Assembly: GCA_034429715.1 (NCBI GenBank)
Contig: DAOUFR010000041.1
Location: 1-16,004, forward strand
DNA: 16,004 bases
Origin: CAIMUM01 sp034429715
GTDB taxonomy: Bacteria; Chloroflexota; Dehalococcoidia; GIF9; UBA5629
Direction of reading: 5' to 3'
The notes under the pieces were generated by a model that did not search any database, was not told where the DNA came from, and saw only the letters and a list, made by a program, of their open reading frames with translations. Below, one piece after another: positions 6,332-13,390 of this stretch. Within the stretch, counting starts at the first letter, position 1, and every line of letters begins with the position of its first letter. Both the position numbers and the translations under genes were made by a program.

Positions 6332-7924
6332 TCACTTCTGTCTGGACGCCTTTTCCTCTTCCACCAGAGCGCGCCGGTCCACCTTGCCGCTGGCCAGCAG
6401 GGGAAGCAGCGGGCGGACCTCGAACTGTTTCGGCACCTTATAGTTGGCCAGCTGCTTTTTACACAGCTCCCGTATCTCCGCTACATCGACATTCTTGCCC
6501 GGGACCGGCATGATATAGGCCTTGCCCACCTCCTGCCAGGTCTCGTCCGGTATGGGAATGACCGTGACAAAGGCTATGCCGGGATATTGCTCGATAACAG
6601 CCTCGATCTCGCGCGGATAAACGTTGTAGCCGCCCGATTTGAACATCTCTTTGGTGCGTCCCACGATCTTGATATAGCCGCGGTCATCCATAGTAGCCAG
6701 GTCGCCCGATTTCAGCCAGCCGTCCTTGGTAATCGTCTCGGCCGTGGCCTCGGGACGTTGCCAGTATCCTTTCATCACCAGATCGCCTTTCATCCATATC
6801 TCGCCCACTTCCCCGTGGCCGACCTCCTTGCCTTTGCCGTCCATCAGCTTTATTTTAAACGGTGGATAGCATTTGCCGGCTGTCTGTATCAGGTCATCCA
6901 TGGAGTCGTCCGGCCTGGTGTACGTGATGAATCCGGCGTTCTCGGTCTGTCCGTATCCGGTCATCAGTGTCGCTCCGGTCTTCGACAGCCTTTTAACCAT
7001 CGATTCCGGGGCCGCTGAGCCGGCCCAGATGATGGTTTTGAGGCTGGACAGGTCGTAGCTGTCGAAATCGGGCAGTGTGAATTGCAGCATGAACATGGCC
7101 GGCACCTGTCCCATGAATGTGATTTTCTCGTCCTGCACCATCTTGAGAGTAGCCGCCGGATCGAAGCGGTCCATCAATACCATGGTGGTCCCCCAGTGCA
7201 GACAGCCCATGACCAGCTCCACCGCGCAGGCGACATGGTTGATGGGGAAATGGATGAGGGCCTTGCCCTCGCCACGCTTGCTATTGGGCGCCATGAAGCG
7301 CGCATTCTGGGCGGCGGCGCTGGATATCATGTTCTTATGCGTGAGCAGCGCCCCCTTGGGCTTGCCCGTAGTCCCGGAGGTATAGATGATTAAAGCAGGG
7401 TCATCCTCCTTCACCTCGCTGATGCGCTTTTTCAGGGCGGCGTCCAGGCTGCTGCGGTCTTTACCCAGCTCCTGCTCCCATCCGGAAGTACCCTCCCAGG
7501 GATTGTCTATAATGATCAGTCGCTCCAGTTCTGGATTGGCGTCCTTAAGCGCGGTCAGGTCGTCCTTGTAGTCGCGCATCAGGACATCGTAGTTTCTGAT
7601 TGCGAATCCGATTTTGGGCTTGGCGTCACCGACCATATAAAGGAACTCATCGCGCGTATATCGCGGATTGAGCCCGAACCAGATACCTCCCACCATGGCC
7701 GTAGCCATGTAAATGTACTCGAACTCATCGCGCGCCGCGGAAAGCGTGAATACCCGGTCCCCCTTTTTAACTCCCAGTTCGAGCAGCAGTTTCGCCACGC
7801 TGACTGTTTTCTCATAGAACGTCTTGTAGGTAATCCGCCTTTCCTTGTAAACCAGCGCTTCACTGTCGGGCCTTTCCTCCGCCCATTTCTTCACATACTG
7901 CCAGGCCAACTTCTCCTTATCCAT
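6332..7924 (-). CDS. Acyl-CoA synthetase (AMP-forming ligase, FadD-like)
   Basis: ANL-superfamily ligase of 530 aa. It activates a carboxylic acid with ATP to an acyl-adenylate and then forms the acyl-CoA thioester. P-loop YTSGTTGKPKG is at 181-191, GYGQTE at 323-328 (A5), SGDLA at 406-410 (A7, Asp408), VGRTKEMFKSGG from 421 (hinge region), and the catalytic Lys514 lies in ASGKVDRRAL. Start chosen: ATG 7924, 8 nt after GGAGG (minus 7937-7933). An in-frame TTG at 7939 overlaps that site and is less likely. The chain length of the substrate cannot be read from sequence; medium- or long-chain fatty, or aromatic/alicyclic acids are all possible. It is the last gene of the minus-strand run, 47 nt after the crotonase, which suggests a joint role in acid degradation or modification. 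It converges on the receiver gene. Confidence 0.93.
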   Translation of the reverse strand: MDKEKLAWQYVKKWAEERPDSEALVYKERRITYKTFYEKTVSVAKLLLELGVKKGDRVFTLSAARDEFEYIYMATAMVGGIWFGLNPRYTRDEFLYMVGDAKPKIGFAIRNYDVLMRDYKDDLTALKDANPELERLIIIDNPWEGTSGWEQELGKDRSSLDAALKKRISEVKEDDPALIIYTSGTTGKPKGALLTHKNMISSAAAQNARFMAPNSKRGEGKALIHFPINHVACAVELVMGCLHWGTTMVLMDRFDPAATLKMVQDEKITFMGQVPAMFMLQFTLPDFDSYDLSSLKTIIWAGSAAPESMVKRLSKTGATLMTGYGQTENAGFITYTRPDDSMDDLIQTAGKCYPPFKIKLMDGKGKEVGHGEVGEIWMKGDLVMKGYWQRPEATAETITKDGWLKSGDLATMDDRGYIKIVGRTKEMFKSGGYNVYPREIEAVIEQYPGIAFVTVIPIPDETWQEVGKAYIMPVPGKNVDVAEIRELCKKQLANYKVPKQFEVRPLLPLLASGKVDRRALVEEEKASRQK

Positions 7925-7932
7925 GGTCACAA

Positions 7933-7937
7933 CCTCC
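7933..7937 (-). promoter_or_regulatory. Ribosome binding site that fixes the ligase start
   Basis: GGAGG on the minus strand (7937-7933) lies 8 nt before ATG 7924 and overlaps the upstream in-frame TTG 7939. The shorter 530-aa product is therefore favoured. Confidence 0.8.
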
Positions 7938-7961
7938 AATTTATATCTGTGTGTTTATGAA

Positions 7962-7979
7962 CTGCGTTTTATCACGCAG
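7962..7979 (-). repeat. Small hairpin at the crotonase stop codon
   Basis: CTGCGT and ACGCAG (6-bp arms, 6-nt loop) bracket the crotonase stop region on the minus strand. No T-run follows. It could weakly modulate readthrough into the ligase gene or protect an mRNA end; chance is also possible. Confidence 0.3.
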
Positions 7980-8799
7980 GCAAATCGAATTTGGGCACTC
8001 CGGCCTCGGTTTTAAATGAAGGCGGACGTTTCTCTATAGATGCCGTAATGCCCTCCTGCAGGTCGGGGGATATCTGGTTCCTCTCCCACAGCTCGGACTC
8101 GAATAAATTCAGATCGGACATGCGGGCTACCGAGGCCGCGTTCACCTGCTTTTTAGTGATGCGGATGGCCAGAGGTCCCCTGCGCATGATCTTGCCGGCC
8201 AGCTCGTAGCTGGCGGGAATGAGTTTGTCGTGAGCAACCACGCTATTTACCATGCCTATCCTTAGAGCTTCTGCGGCATTGACCGGGTCACAGGTCATGA
8301 TGAATTCCTTGGCTTTGGCCGGGCCAAGCAGAGCTACCAGCCGGGGTGTCGCGCCCCAGCTCAGATATACTCCCAGTCCGGTCTCGGGAACGCCCAGCCT
8401 GGCGTTGTCGGCCATGATGCGGAAGTCGCAGTTCAAGGCAAGGCAGAATCCGCCTCCCATGGCGGGACCGTTGATGGCGGCGATGGTGATCTGTTCAAGG
8501 TTCTCGATGGCGGACATCAGGTCCATGAAAAACAGCTGCCATATCCTTTCGTTGGGCATCTCTTTTTGAGAAGCATGTTCCTTGAGAGCTTCTATACGCA
8601 GGTCGAAGCCGGCGGAGAATGCCCGGCCGGCCCCCGTGAGGATAATCACCCTTGTCTCGAGGTCGTACCTGAACTCGGCCATCAGGTCCCTCAGATCGAA
8701 AAAAAGCCGGGTGTTGAGAGTGTTCAATTTATCCGGACGGTTGAACGTCACCAGCGCTATGCCGTCCTTTTTTTCTACCAGCAGTGTTTCGTATGCCAT
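7972..8799 (-). CDS. Enoyl-CoA hydratase/isomerase family protein (crotonase fold)
   Basis: Crotonase-superfamily protein of 275 aa, a normal length. The two oxyanion-hole segments are present: GAGRAFSAGFDL (56-67) and INGPAMGGGFCLAL (109-122). In classical enoyl-CoA hydratase the second segment reads GGGCELAM, whose Glu is one of two catalytic acids. Here that place is Cys119. The second acid is kept as Glu139 in GVPETGLG. The fold and CoA binding are therefore well supported, but simple hydratase activity is not certain; isomerase, hydrolase or another crotonase reaction is possible. ATG 8799 has an AGAGGAG site about 7 nt upstream. The gene starts 12 nt after the adenine deaminase stop and is followed 47 nt later by the acyl-CoA ligase, its likely functional partner. 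Confidence 0.92.
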   Translation of the reverse strand: MAYETLLVEKKDGIALVTFNRPDKLNTLNTRLFFDLRDLMAEFRYDLETRVIILTGAGRAFSAGFDLRIEALKEHASQKEMPNERIWQLFFMDLMSAIENLEQITIAAINGPAMGGGFCLALNCDFRIMADNARLGVPETGLGVYLSWGATPRLVALLGPAKAKEFIMTCDPVNAAEALRIGMVNSVVAHDKLIPASYELAGKIMRRGPLAIRITKKQVNAASVARMSDLNLFESELWERNQISPDLQEGITASIEKRPPSFKTEAGVPKFDLPA

Positions 8800-8811
8800 T
8801 AATCGCTCCTC

Positions 8812-10512
8812 TTAAACGTCTGTTAATAATTTGAACTGGACTACATCCACGATGCCTTTGTCGGTCAGGCGCAGCTCGGGTATTACCGGCAGCGCAATAA
8901 AGGATAGCAGGGCGAAGGGGGCCGGCGGCAGCTTGCCCAGGCCGGCTGCCAACCGTTCCAGGTGCTCGAATTGAGCAGAGACCTTCTCCGCCGGATCGGT
9001 CGAGAGCAGTCCGCAAATGGGCAGTGGAAGCCTGGCAATGGGTTTTGCATCGCGGCAGACTACTAATCCGCCCTGCATCTCCCTGACGGCCTCAACCGCT
9101 GCCAGGATATCTTTATCGCTGACGCCAACCACTACGATGTTGTGCGAATCGTGAGCTATGGTGGATGCGATGGCGCCCTCTTTTAGCCCGAATCCCCGCA
9201 CGATGCCCAGGCCGATATTGCCGGTGGCGTGGTGCCTTTCCACCACGACGGCTTTAAGCAGGTCCCTGGCCGTGTCGGGCTGGAATTTGCCCCGCCCGAT
9301 TTTCACCATCTGTTTTTTGGTTATTATCTGGCCGGGCACTATCTCAATTACAGGGAAATGATCGTTTTTCGAGACCAGTTCCAGAGCCGATGGTTTAAAC
9401 GGCTTGAAGTTGACCGATTTCATCAGTTTGGAGGGCGTTTTCACCGTCGTGCTTCCCAGGTATCGGCCTCCCTTCGCCACCAGTTTGCCGTTGTAGAAGA
9501 CTATGTCTATATCCAGCTTCTCCAGGTTCCTAATGGTTACCAGGTTGGCCCTGCTGCCCGGTGCGATGCGTCCCAGGTCGTGCAGGCGGAAGTACTCGGC
9601 GGGATTAAGCGTGACCAGCTGGATTGCCCGGATAGGATCCAGTCCCAGTCCGATTGCCTTCCTCACCACCGCATCGACATCACCATCTCGCAGCAGGTCC
9701 GAACAGCTGCGGTCGTCCACCACGAACATACACCTGTGCCAGGTCTTATTGGTGACCAGCCGGATCAGCTCCTCCAGGTTTTTCTCGGATGTGCCCTCCC
9801 TGATCATCAGGAAGAGGCCGCGTGACAGTTTTTCGCTGCTCTCCTCGAGCTCCGAGTTCTCGTGGTCGGAGTAAATGCCGGCGGACACATATGCGTTCAG
9901 CTGCTTTCCCCTCAGGCCGGGCACGTGCCCGGCGATCACGTGACCGCCGGCTGCATTTATCTCGTCGATCACCGGAGGGAAGGCGTTGATCACGCCCGGG
10001 TAGTTCATCATCTCGCCCAGGCCGATGTTGTTCTTCCATTTGAGCAGCCGCCGTATGTCGGAGGCCGCAATTGAAGCGCCGGAGGTTTCCATATGCGTGG
10101 CCGGCACACAGGATGCAGCCTGGAAGTAGAAGTCCAGCGGCAGGTTGCGCGCGCAATTCAGGACAAAACGAATGCCGGCCATGCCTGATACGTTGGTGAT
10201 CTCGTGAAGGTCTGTGGATATTGAAGTGGTTCCGTGCGGCACCACGGTGCGGGCGTAATTGGCCGGGTGCAGCATCGAGCTTTCAATGTGGATGTGGCCG
10301 TTGATAAAGCCGGGCGCCAGGAAAGCCCCGCGGAGGTCGATGATGTCATCTGCCTCAGTGTAGTCGCCTATACCGGCGATGCGCCCGTCGCATACAGCGA
10401 CGCTGTTTTCTTCGATGCTGCTGGTAAAAACGTTGACGATACCGGCGTTCTTCAGCAGCAGGTCCGCAGGTCTGTCGCCCCGCGCCACCGCAATTAAATC
10501 CGGCAGGTTCAT
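8812..10512 (-). CDS. ade: Adenine deaminase
   Basis: Amidohydrolase-superfamily enzyme of 566 aa that converts adenine and water to hypoxanthine and ammonia in the cytoplasm. The N-terminal pattern LIAVARGDRPADLLLKNAG is typical of the Ade family. Metal-binding HIHIES lies at 73-78, followed by DLHEITNV (101-108), GEMMNYPG (166-173), GHVPG (195-199) and SDHE (215-218). The C-terminal half carries the family's GRGKFQPDTAR and AHDSHNIVVVGVSD stretches. Start chosen: ATG 10512, preceded directly by GAGGTGAT, a strong anti-16S match. The upstream in-frame TTG 10530 overlaps the hpt stop and is less likely. It begins 10 nt after hpt, which uses its product, so the pair is a salvage module. All visible metal ligands are intact. 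Confidence 0.95.
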   Translation of the reverse strand: MNLPDLIAVARGDRPADLLLKNAGIVNVFTSSIEENSVAVCDGRIAGIGDYTEADDIIDLRGAFLAPGFINGHIHIESSMLHPANYARTVVPHGTTSISTDLHEITNVSGMAGIRFVLNCARNLPLDFYFQAASCVPATHMETSGASIAASDIRRLLKWKNNIGLGEMMNYPGVINAFPPVIDEINAAGGHVIAGHVPGLRGKQLNAYVSAGIYSDHENSELEESSEKLSRGLFLMIREGTSEKNLEELIRLVTNKTWHRCMFVVDDRSCSDLLRDGDVDAVVRKAIGLGLDPIRAIQLVTLNPAEYFRLHDLGRIAPGSRANLVTIRNLEKLDIDIVFYNGKLVAKGGRYLGSTTVKTPSKLMKSVNFKPFKPSALELVSKNDHFPVIEIVPGQIITKKQMVKIGRGKFQPDTARDLLKAVVVERHHATGNIGLGIVRGFGLKEGAIASTIAHDSHNIVVVGVSDKDILAAVEAVREMQGGLVVCRDAKPIARLPLPICGLLSTDPAEKVSAQFEHLERLAAGLGKLPPAPFALLSFIALPVIPELRLTDKGIVDVVQFKLLTDV

Positions 10513-10520
10513 ATCACCTC
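10513..10520 (-). promoter_or_regulatory. Ribosome binding site that fixes the ade start
   Basis: GAGGTGAT on the minus strand (10520-10513) directly precedes ATG 10512 and matches the extended anti-Shine-Dalgarno sequence. It selects this ATG over the TTG 18 nt upstream. Confidence 0.75.
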
Positions 10521-10522
10521 GC

Positions 10523-11041
10523 TCACTCAATATAACAGATATCCGGCAGGTTGCGGTATCTCTCGTTGTAGTCGATGCCGTAGCCGACGATGAATTTGTT
10601 GGGTACGGTAAAACCGAGGTAGTCGATCTTCACTTCTACCCTGCGGCGCGCGGGCTTTTCGGTCAGGGCGCAAAGGGCTACCGAGGCCGGTTTTCTGCCC
10701 CTGATGTAACGAAGGAAATAGGAGGTTGTCAGGCCGGTATCGATGATGTCCTCCACCACGATGATATGGCGTCCCTCCAACTGAGAGCTTAATTTCCCCG
10801 AAATGCTGACCTTGCCGCAGGACTCGGTGCCGCTGCCGTAGCTGAAGAGCCGTACGAAATCGATCTCCAGCGGAATATCCAGCCTGCGCACCAGATCGGC
10901 CATAAAAACGAAGGACCCCTTGAGGATACCGATGAGAAGGGGATTCTTGCGCCGGTAGTCTCTCGTTATCTCGGAAGCCAGCCTTTGCACAGCGGTTTCT
11001 ATCTCGGCGCTGGTAAGGAGTTTTTTAAGCCTGGGTGGCAT
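10523..11041 (-). CDS. hpt: Hypoxanthine (guanine) phosphoribosyltransferase
   Basis: Purine salvage enzyme of 172 aa that joins hypoxanthine (often also guanine) to PRPP, giving IMP (or GMP). The PRPP-binding loop VVEDIIDTGLT is at 95-105, preceded by GILKGSFVFMADL (38-50). The purine-side signature VGYGIDYNERYRNLP is at 152-166. Length fits the usual 170-185 aa. Start chosen: ATG 11041 (MPPRLKK). The frame is open further upstream, but that part overlaps the VWA gene in another frame and is low-complexity, so it is not coding. There is no ribosome binding site before this ATG. Instead a promoter -10 lies 6 nt away, which suggests leaderless translation. ade follows after 10 nt and supplies hypoxanthine. 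Confidence 0.95.
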   Translation of the reverse strand: MPPRLKKLLTSAEIETAVQRLASEITRDYRRKNPLLIGILKGSFVFMADLVRRLDIPLEIDFVRLFSYGSGTESCGKVSISGKLSSQLEGRHIIVVEDIIDTGLTTSYFLRYIRGRKPASVALCALTEKPARRRVEVKIDYLGFTVPNKFIVGYGIDYNERYRNLPDICYIE

Positions 11042-11047
11042 ACCGGG

Positions 11048-11076
11048 ATTATAGCTGCATGACCGGCCTTTGTCTA
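11048..11076 (-). promoter_or_regulatory. Promoter for hpt-ade, placed for a leaderless transcript
   Basis: On the minus strand TAGACA (11076-11071), a 17-nt spacer, then a perfect TATAAT (11053-11048). After the -10 come 6 nt (CCCGGT) and then the ATG of hpt at 11041, so transcription would start at or next to the A of the ATG. The promoter lies in the 52-nt gap after the VWA gene, so hpt and ade may be expressed apart from the upstream pair. Confidence 0.7.
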
Positions 11077-11093
11077 TCTGACGTCCGTAATGT

Positions 11094-12263
11094 TTACAGC
11101 TTGGAGACCAGTTTTTTAACGGCGCGGTTGAGGCCTTCCAGCGACAGGTTGAACATGGGGAAAAGCTTGGAGATGATCTGCACCGTAGGGTAGCTGCGCA
11201 GCACCGACGTCTCGGGGTTGAGCCAGACAACATGACTGAAGTGGGACTTGAACTGCTTCAGCCTATCGATGCCGGCGTGCTTCTGGTACCCGTGGAAATA
11301 CAGGTCGCCGAAGCGGTCCATCAGCTCCGAATAGGCCATGCAGGCGTCTCCCACAAAGATAACCTTGTAGTCGGGCTCCAGCACCTTGAGCAGGTGTTCG
11401 ATCGGCTCTCCTTTGCGTTGCTGGATATCGCTGTAGAGCACATCGTAGGGGCAGTTGTGGAAGTAGTAGTATTTGAATGCGCGGAAATGGCTGAGGGAGT
11501 TGGCGGCTGAGAAAAGCTGGCTGCAGAGGTCCGCGTACGGCTCCATGGACCCGCCGGCGTCCATGATGAGCAACAGCTTGATGCTGTTCTTGCGGGGCCG
11601 TTTCCATTTGAACTCGATCTCGCCCGCGTTCTTACACGTGGCGTCGATGGTCCGGTCCAGGTCGAGCTCATCCTCGGGTCCGGCGCGGTTAAGCTGCCTG
11701 AGCTGTTTGAGGGCGACTTTCATCTGGCGGATGTCCAGTGTAACGTCGTCCCTGTAGTTGCGGAAATACCTCTGTTCGGCGATACGCACCGCGCTGCGCA
11801 TCCCTCCCGGGCCGCCCACCAGCATGCCCTGGGGATTTTTACCCGAGTGGCCGAAAGGCGATGTGCCGCCCGTGCCGATCCAGTAATTGCCCCCGTCATG
11901 TCGCTCATTCTGCTCCTTCAGGCGCTTCTCGAACTCCCTGAGCAACTCCTCCAGGTCCATCTTATCGATGGCTGCCAGCTCCTCCGGCGTGAGCTGCGGC
12001 CTGTTACGGGGATTCATCAGCCACTGAATCAGCTCTTCGGTGACCTCGAACGGAGGGGCGATGCCACCGAAATATTCCTTGAAGGCGACGTCATACTGGT
12101 CGAAATGAGTTTCGCTCTTAACCAGTATAGCGCGGGCCAGGTAGTAGAATTCGCTCATATTATGGATCAGGCGCTTATCGAGGGCCTCCATCAGTATCAT
12201 CCATTCGTTGATGGAGACAGGTACCCTCTTATCCTTGAGCGTATAGAAAAAGGGTGTAAACAT
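11094..12263 (-). CDS. VWA-domain protein of the CoxE type
   Basis: A 389-aa protein with a C-terminal von Willebrand factor A domain. The N-terminal part (1-125) is helical and ends in an acidic/basic stretch, then comes a Gly-rich linker (about 124-155). The VWA core starts at LLLIMDAGGSM (230-240), a MIDAS motif in which the usual DxSxS is D235-x-G237-x-S239. A second metal-site candidate is Asp306 in VIFVGDACMA. FYYLARAILVK near the start, YYYFHNCPYD (265-274), HVVWLNPE and the C-terminal LSLEGLNRAVKKL match what I recall of the CoxE-like VWA family that accompanies MoxR ATPases. Members help mature or remodel enzyme complexes, for example molybdenum-copper CO dehydrogenase (CoxD/CoxE). 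No client enzyme is in this window. The gene begins 27 nt after the MoxR stop, so the two are clearly co-expressed. Confidence 0.85.
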   Translation of the reverse strand: MFTPFFYTLKDKRVPVSINEWMILMEALDKRLIHNMSEFYYLARAILVKSETHFDQYDVAFKEYFGGIAPPFEVTEELIQWLMNPRNRPQLTPEELAAIDKMDLEELLREFEKRLKEQNERHDGGNYWIGTGGTSPFGHSGKNPQGMLVGGPGGMRSAVRIAEQRYFRNYRDDVTLDIRQMKVALKQLRQLNRAGPEDELDLDRTIDATCKNAGEIEFKWKRPRKNSIKLLLIMDAGGSMEPYADLCSQLFSAANSLSHFRAFKYYYFHNCPYDVLYSDIQQRKGEPIEHLLKVLEPDYKVIFVGDACMAYSELMDRFGDLYFHGYQKHAGIDRLKQFKSHFSHVVWLNPETSVLRSYPTVQIISKLFPMFNLSLEGLNRAVKKLVSKL

Positions 12264-12290
12264 AGCCCTTATATATTAAGGCGGTTGGAT

Positions 12291-13157
12291 TCAATTTCCG
12301 TATACATTGTAGCCCCGGGTCTGCGCTTTCTTCTTAATGTGGTGCGTCACGTAGAAATCGATGTCGTTTTCCTTCTTGATCAGCGTGCCCAGGAAAGGAA
12401 TCTCGCCGTCCTTGATCTTGCCGTCCAGACCGCTGGCCATCAGCGCCTGTATCCAGTCGATTAACTCGCTGGTGGAGGGCTTTTTGCGGAAGTCGTCGAT
12501 CTTCCGCAGCGTGTAGAAGGTCTCCAGCGATTCCTTGAGCAGGGCGTTTTTGATGTCGGGGAAGTGTACCTTGACTATCTCCTCCATCAGAGGCGGTTCA
12601 GGGAACTCGATATAATGGAAGATGCAGCGGCGCAGGAAGGCGTCGGGCAACTCCTTCTCGTTGTTGCTCGTAATGATGACGATGGGGCGGTGTTTGGCGG
12701 AGATGGTCTCATCGGTCTCCGGAATGTAGAAGCTCATCTCATCCAGCTCGTTGAGCAGGTCATTGGGGAACTCCAGGTCGGCCTTGTCCACCTCATCGAT
12801 CAGCAGCACCACCTGCTCGGGGGCCGTGAAAGCCTGCCCCAGCTTTCCCAGTTTGATATAGTGTTTGATATTGGAGACATCTTTGCCGCCGAAACGGCTG
12901 TCGTTCAGCCGCTGCACGGTATCGTAAACGTACAGGCCTTCGGCTGCTTTGGTGGTGGATTTGATATGCCAGCGGATTAAAGGTTTGCCTAAAGATACGG
13001 AGATGCTGTGCGAAAGGAGCGTCTTGCCTGTGCCCGGCTCTCCTCTTACCAGCAATGGCCTTTTTAGCACTATAGACACATTGACGGCGTTTTTCAGCGA
13101 ATCCGAGATGACATAATCCGCCGATCCTTTAAACTTTTCGAACTGGTCAGCTTTCAT
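12291..13157 (-). CDS. MoxR-family AAA+ ATPase
   Basis: A 288-aa AAA+ chaperone-like ATPase. Walker A GEPGTGKT is at 39-46, Walker B VVLLIDEVDKAD at 116-127, sensor 1 IITSNNEKELPDAF at 161-174, and the arginine-finger region LRRC follows at 175-178. It lies directly before a CoxE-type VWA gene, the classic MoxR-VWA pairing, in which the ATPase and VWA protein together remodel a metalloenzyme or protein complex. Start chosen: ATG 13157, 6 nt after GGAGG (13168-13164). ATG 13175 is in frame but overlaps the approach to that site and has no good site of its own. First gene of the six-gene minus-strand run. The leader contains an inverted repeat that can also pair with this ribosome binding site. 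Confidence 0.92.
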   Translation of the reverse strand: MKADQFEKFKGSADYVISDSLKNAVNVSIVLKRPLLVRGEPGTGKTLLSHSISVSLGKPLIRWHIKSTTKAAEGLYVYDTVQRLNDSRFGGKDVSNIKHYIKLGKLGQAFTAPEQVVLLIDEVDKADLEFPNDLLNELDEMSFYIPETDETISAKHRPIVIITSNNEKELPDAFLRRCIFHYIEFPEPPLMEEIVKVHFPDIKNALLKESLETFYTLRKIDDFRKKPSTSELIDWIQALMASGLDGKIKDGEIPFLGTLIKKENDIDFYVTHHIKKKAQTRGYNVYGN

Positions 13158-13163
13158 ATTTTT

Positions 13164-13168
13164 CCTCC
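13164..13168 (-). promoter_or_regulatory. Ribosome binding site that fixes the moxR start
   Basis: GGAGG (minus 13168-13164), within CCCCGGAGG, lies 6 nt before ATG 13157. It would be internal to the coding sequence if ATG 13175 were used, so the shorter 288-aa form is favoured. Confidence 0.8.
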
Positions 13169-13192
13169 GGGGCATCCTGGTTCACATTTAAA

Positions 13193-13217
13193 CCCTCCGG
13201 CCGGTGTGACCGGAGGG
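13193..13217 (-). repeat. Hairpin in the moxR leader; one arm complementary to the ribosome binding site
   Basis: In minus-strand order CCCTCCGG (13217-13210) is followed by a 9-nt loop and CCGGAGGG (13200-13193), an 8-bp perfect GC-rich stem. CCGGAGG occurs again at 13170-13164 as the moxR Shine-Dalgarno region, so the first arm can pair with either copy. The stem is followed by TTTAAATG, which has too few T residues for a good terminator. Confidence 0.55.
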
Positions 13218-13251
13218 CCTGGTGATGCGTCGCTGGATTTGTTATGAGAAA

Positions 13252-13280
13252 ATTTTAGGTTAATGGTCGATTAAAATCAA
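13252..13280 (-). promoter_or_regulatory. Promoter of the moxR operon
   Basis: On the minus strand TTGATT (13280-13275), a 17-nt spacer and TAAAAT (13257-13252) make a reasonable sigma70-type promoter. A start near 13245 would give a leader of about 88 nt that contains the inverted repeat at 13193-13217. Confidence 0.55.
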
Positions 13281-13357
13281 GTAACGTTGATTAGTCCGTC
13301 AATTTGGTTGCATCGGTTTTTAAGGGCTGGAAATTGAGTATAAACATTGGCCGCGCA

Positions 13358-13366
13358 TGATATAAT
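13358..13366 (+). promoter_or_regulatory. Extended -10 promoter of the corrinoid activator gene
   Basis: TGATATAAT (13358-13366) is a perfect extended -10 element (TGnTATAAT). No -35 is recognisable at the expected distance. Transcription would begin near 13373, just before the AGGA (13380-13383) that serves ATG 13391. It points away from the moxR promoter, about 80 nt apart. Confidence 0.6.
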
Positions 13367-13390
13367 CACGAGTGGATTCAGGATGGGCAG

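Noticed and set aside
9229..9825. 198-codon plus-strand open frame inside ade
   Set aside because: Antisense to conserved adenine deaminase sequence; no domain or start signal.
11042..11233. N-terminal extension of hpt by 64 codons
   Set aside because: It overlaps the VWA gene in another frame, is Ser/Arg/Cys-rich low complexity, and the promoter plus family length favour ATG 11041.
13193..13217. Rho-independent terminator in front of moxR
   Set aside because: The GC stem is good, but it is followed by TTTAAATG on the minus strand and by CCTGG on the plus strand; no adequate T-run.
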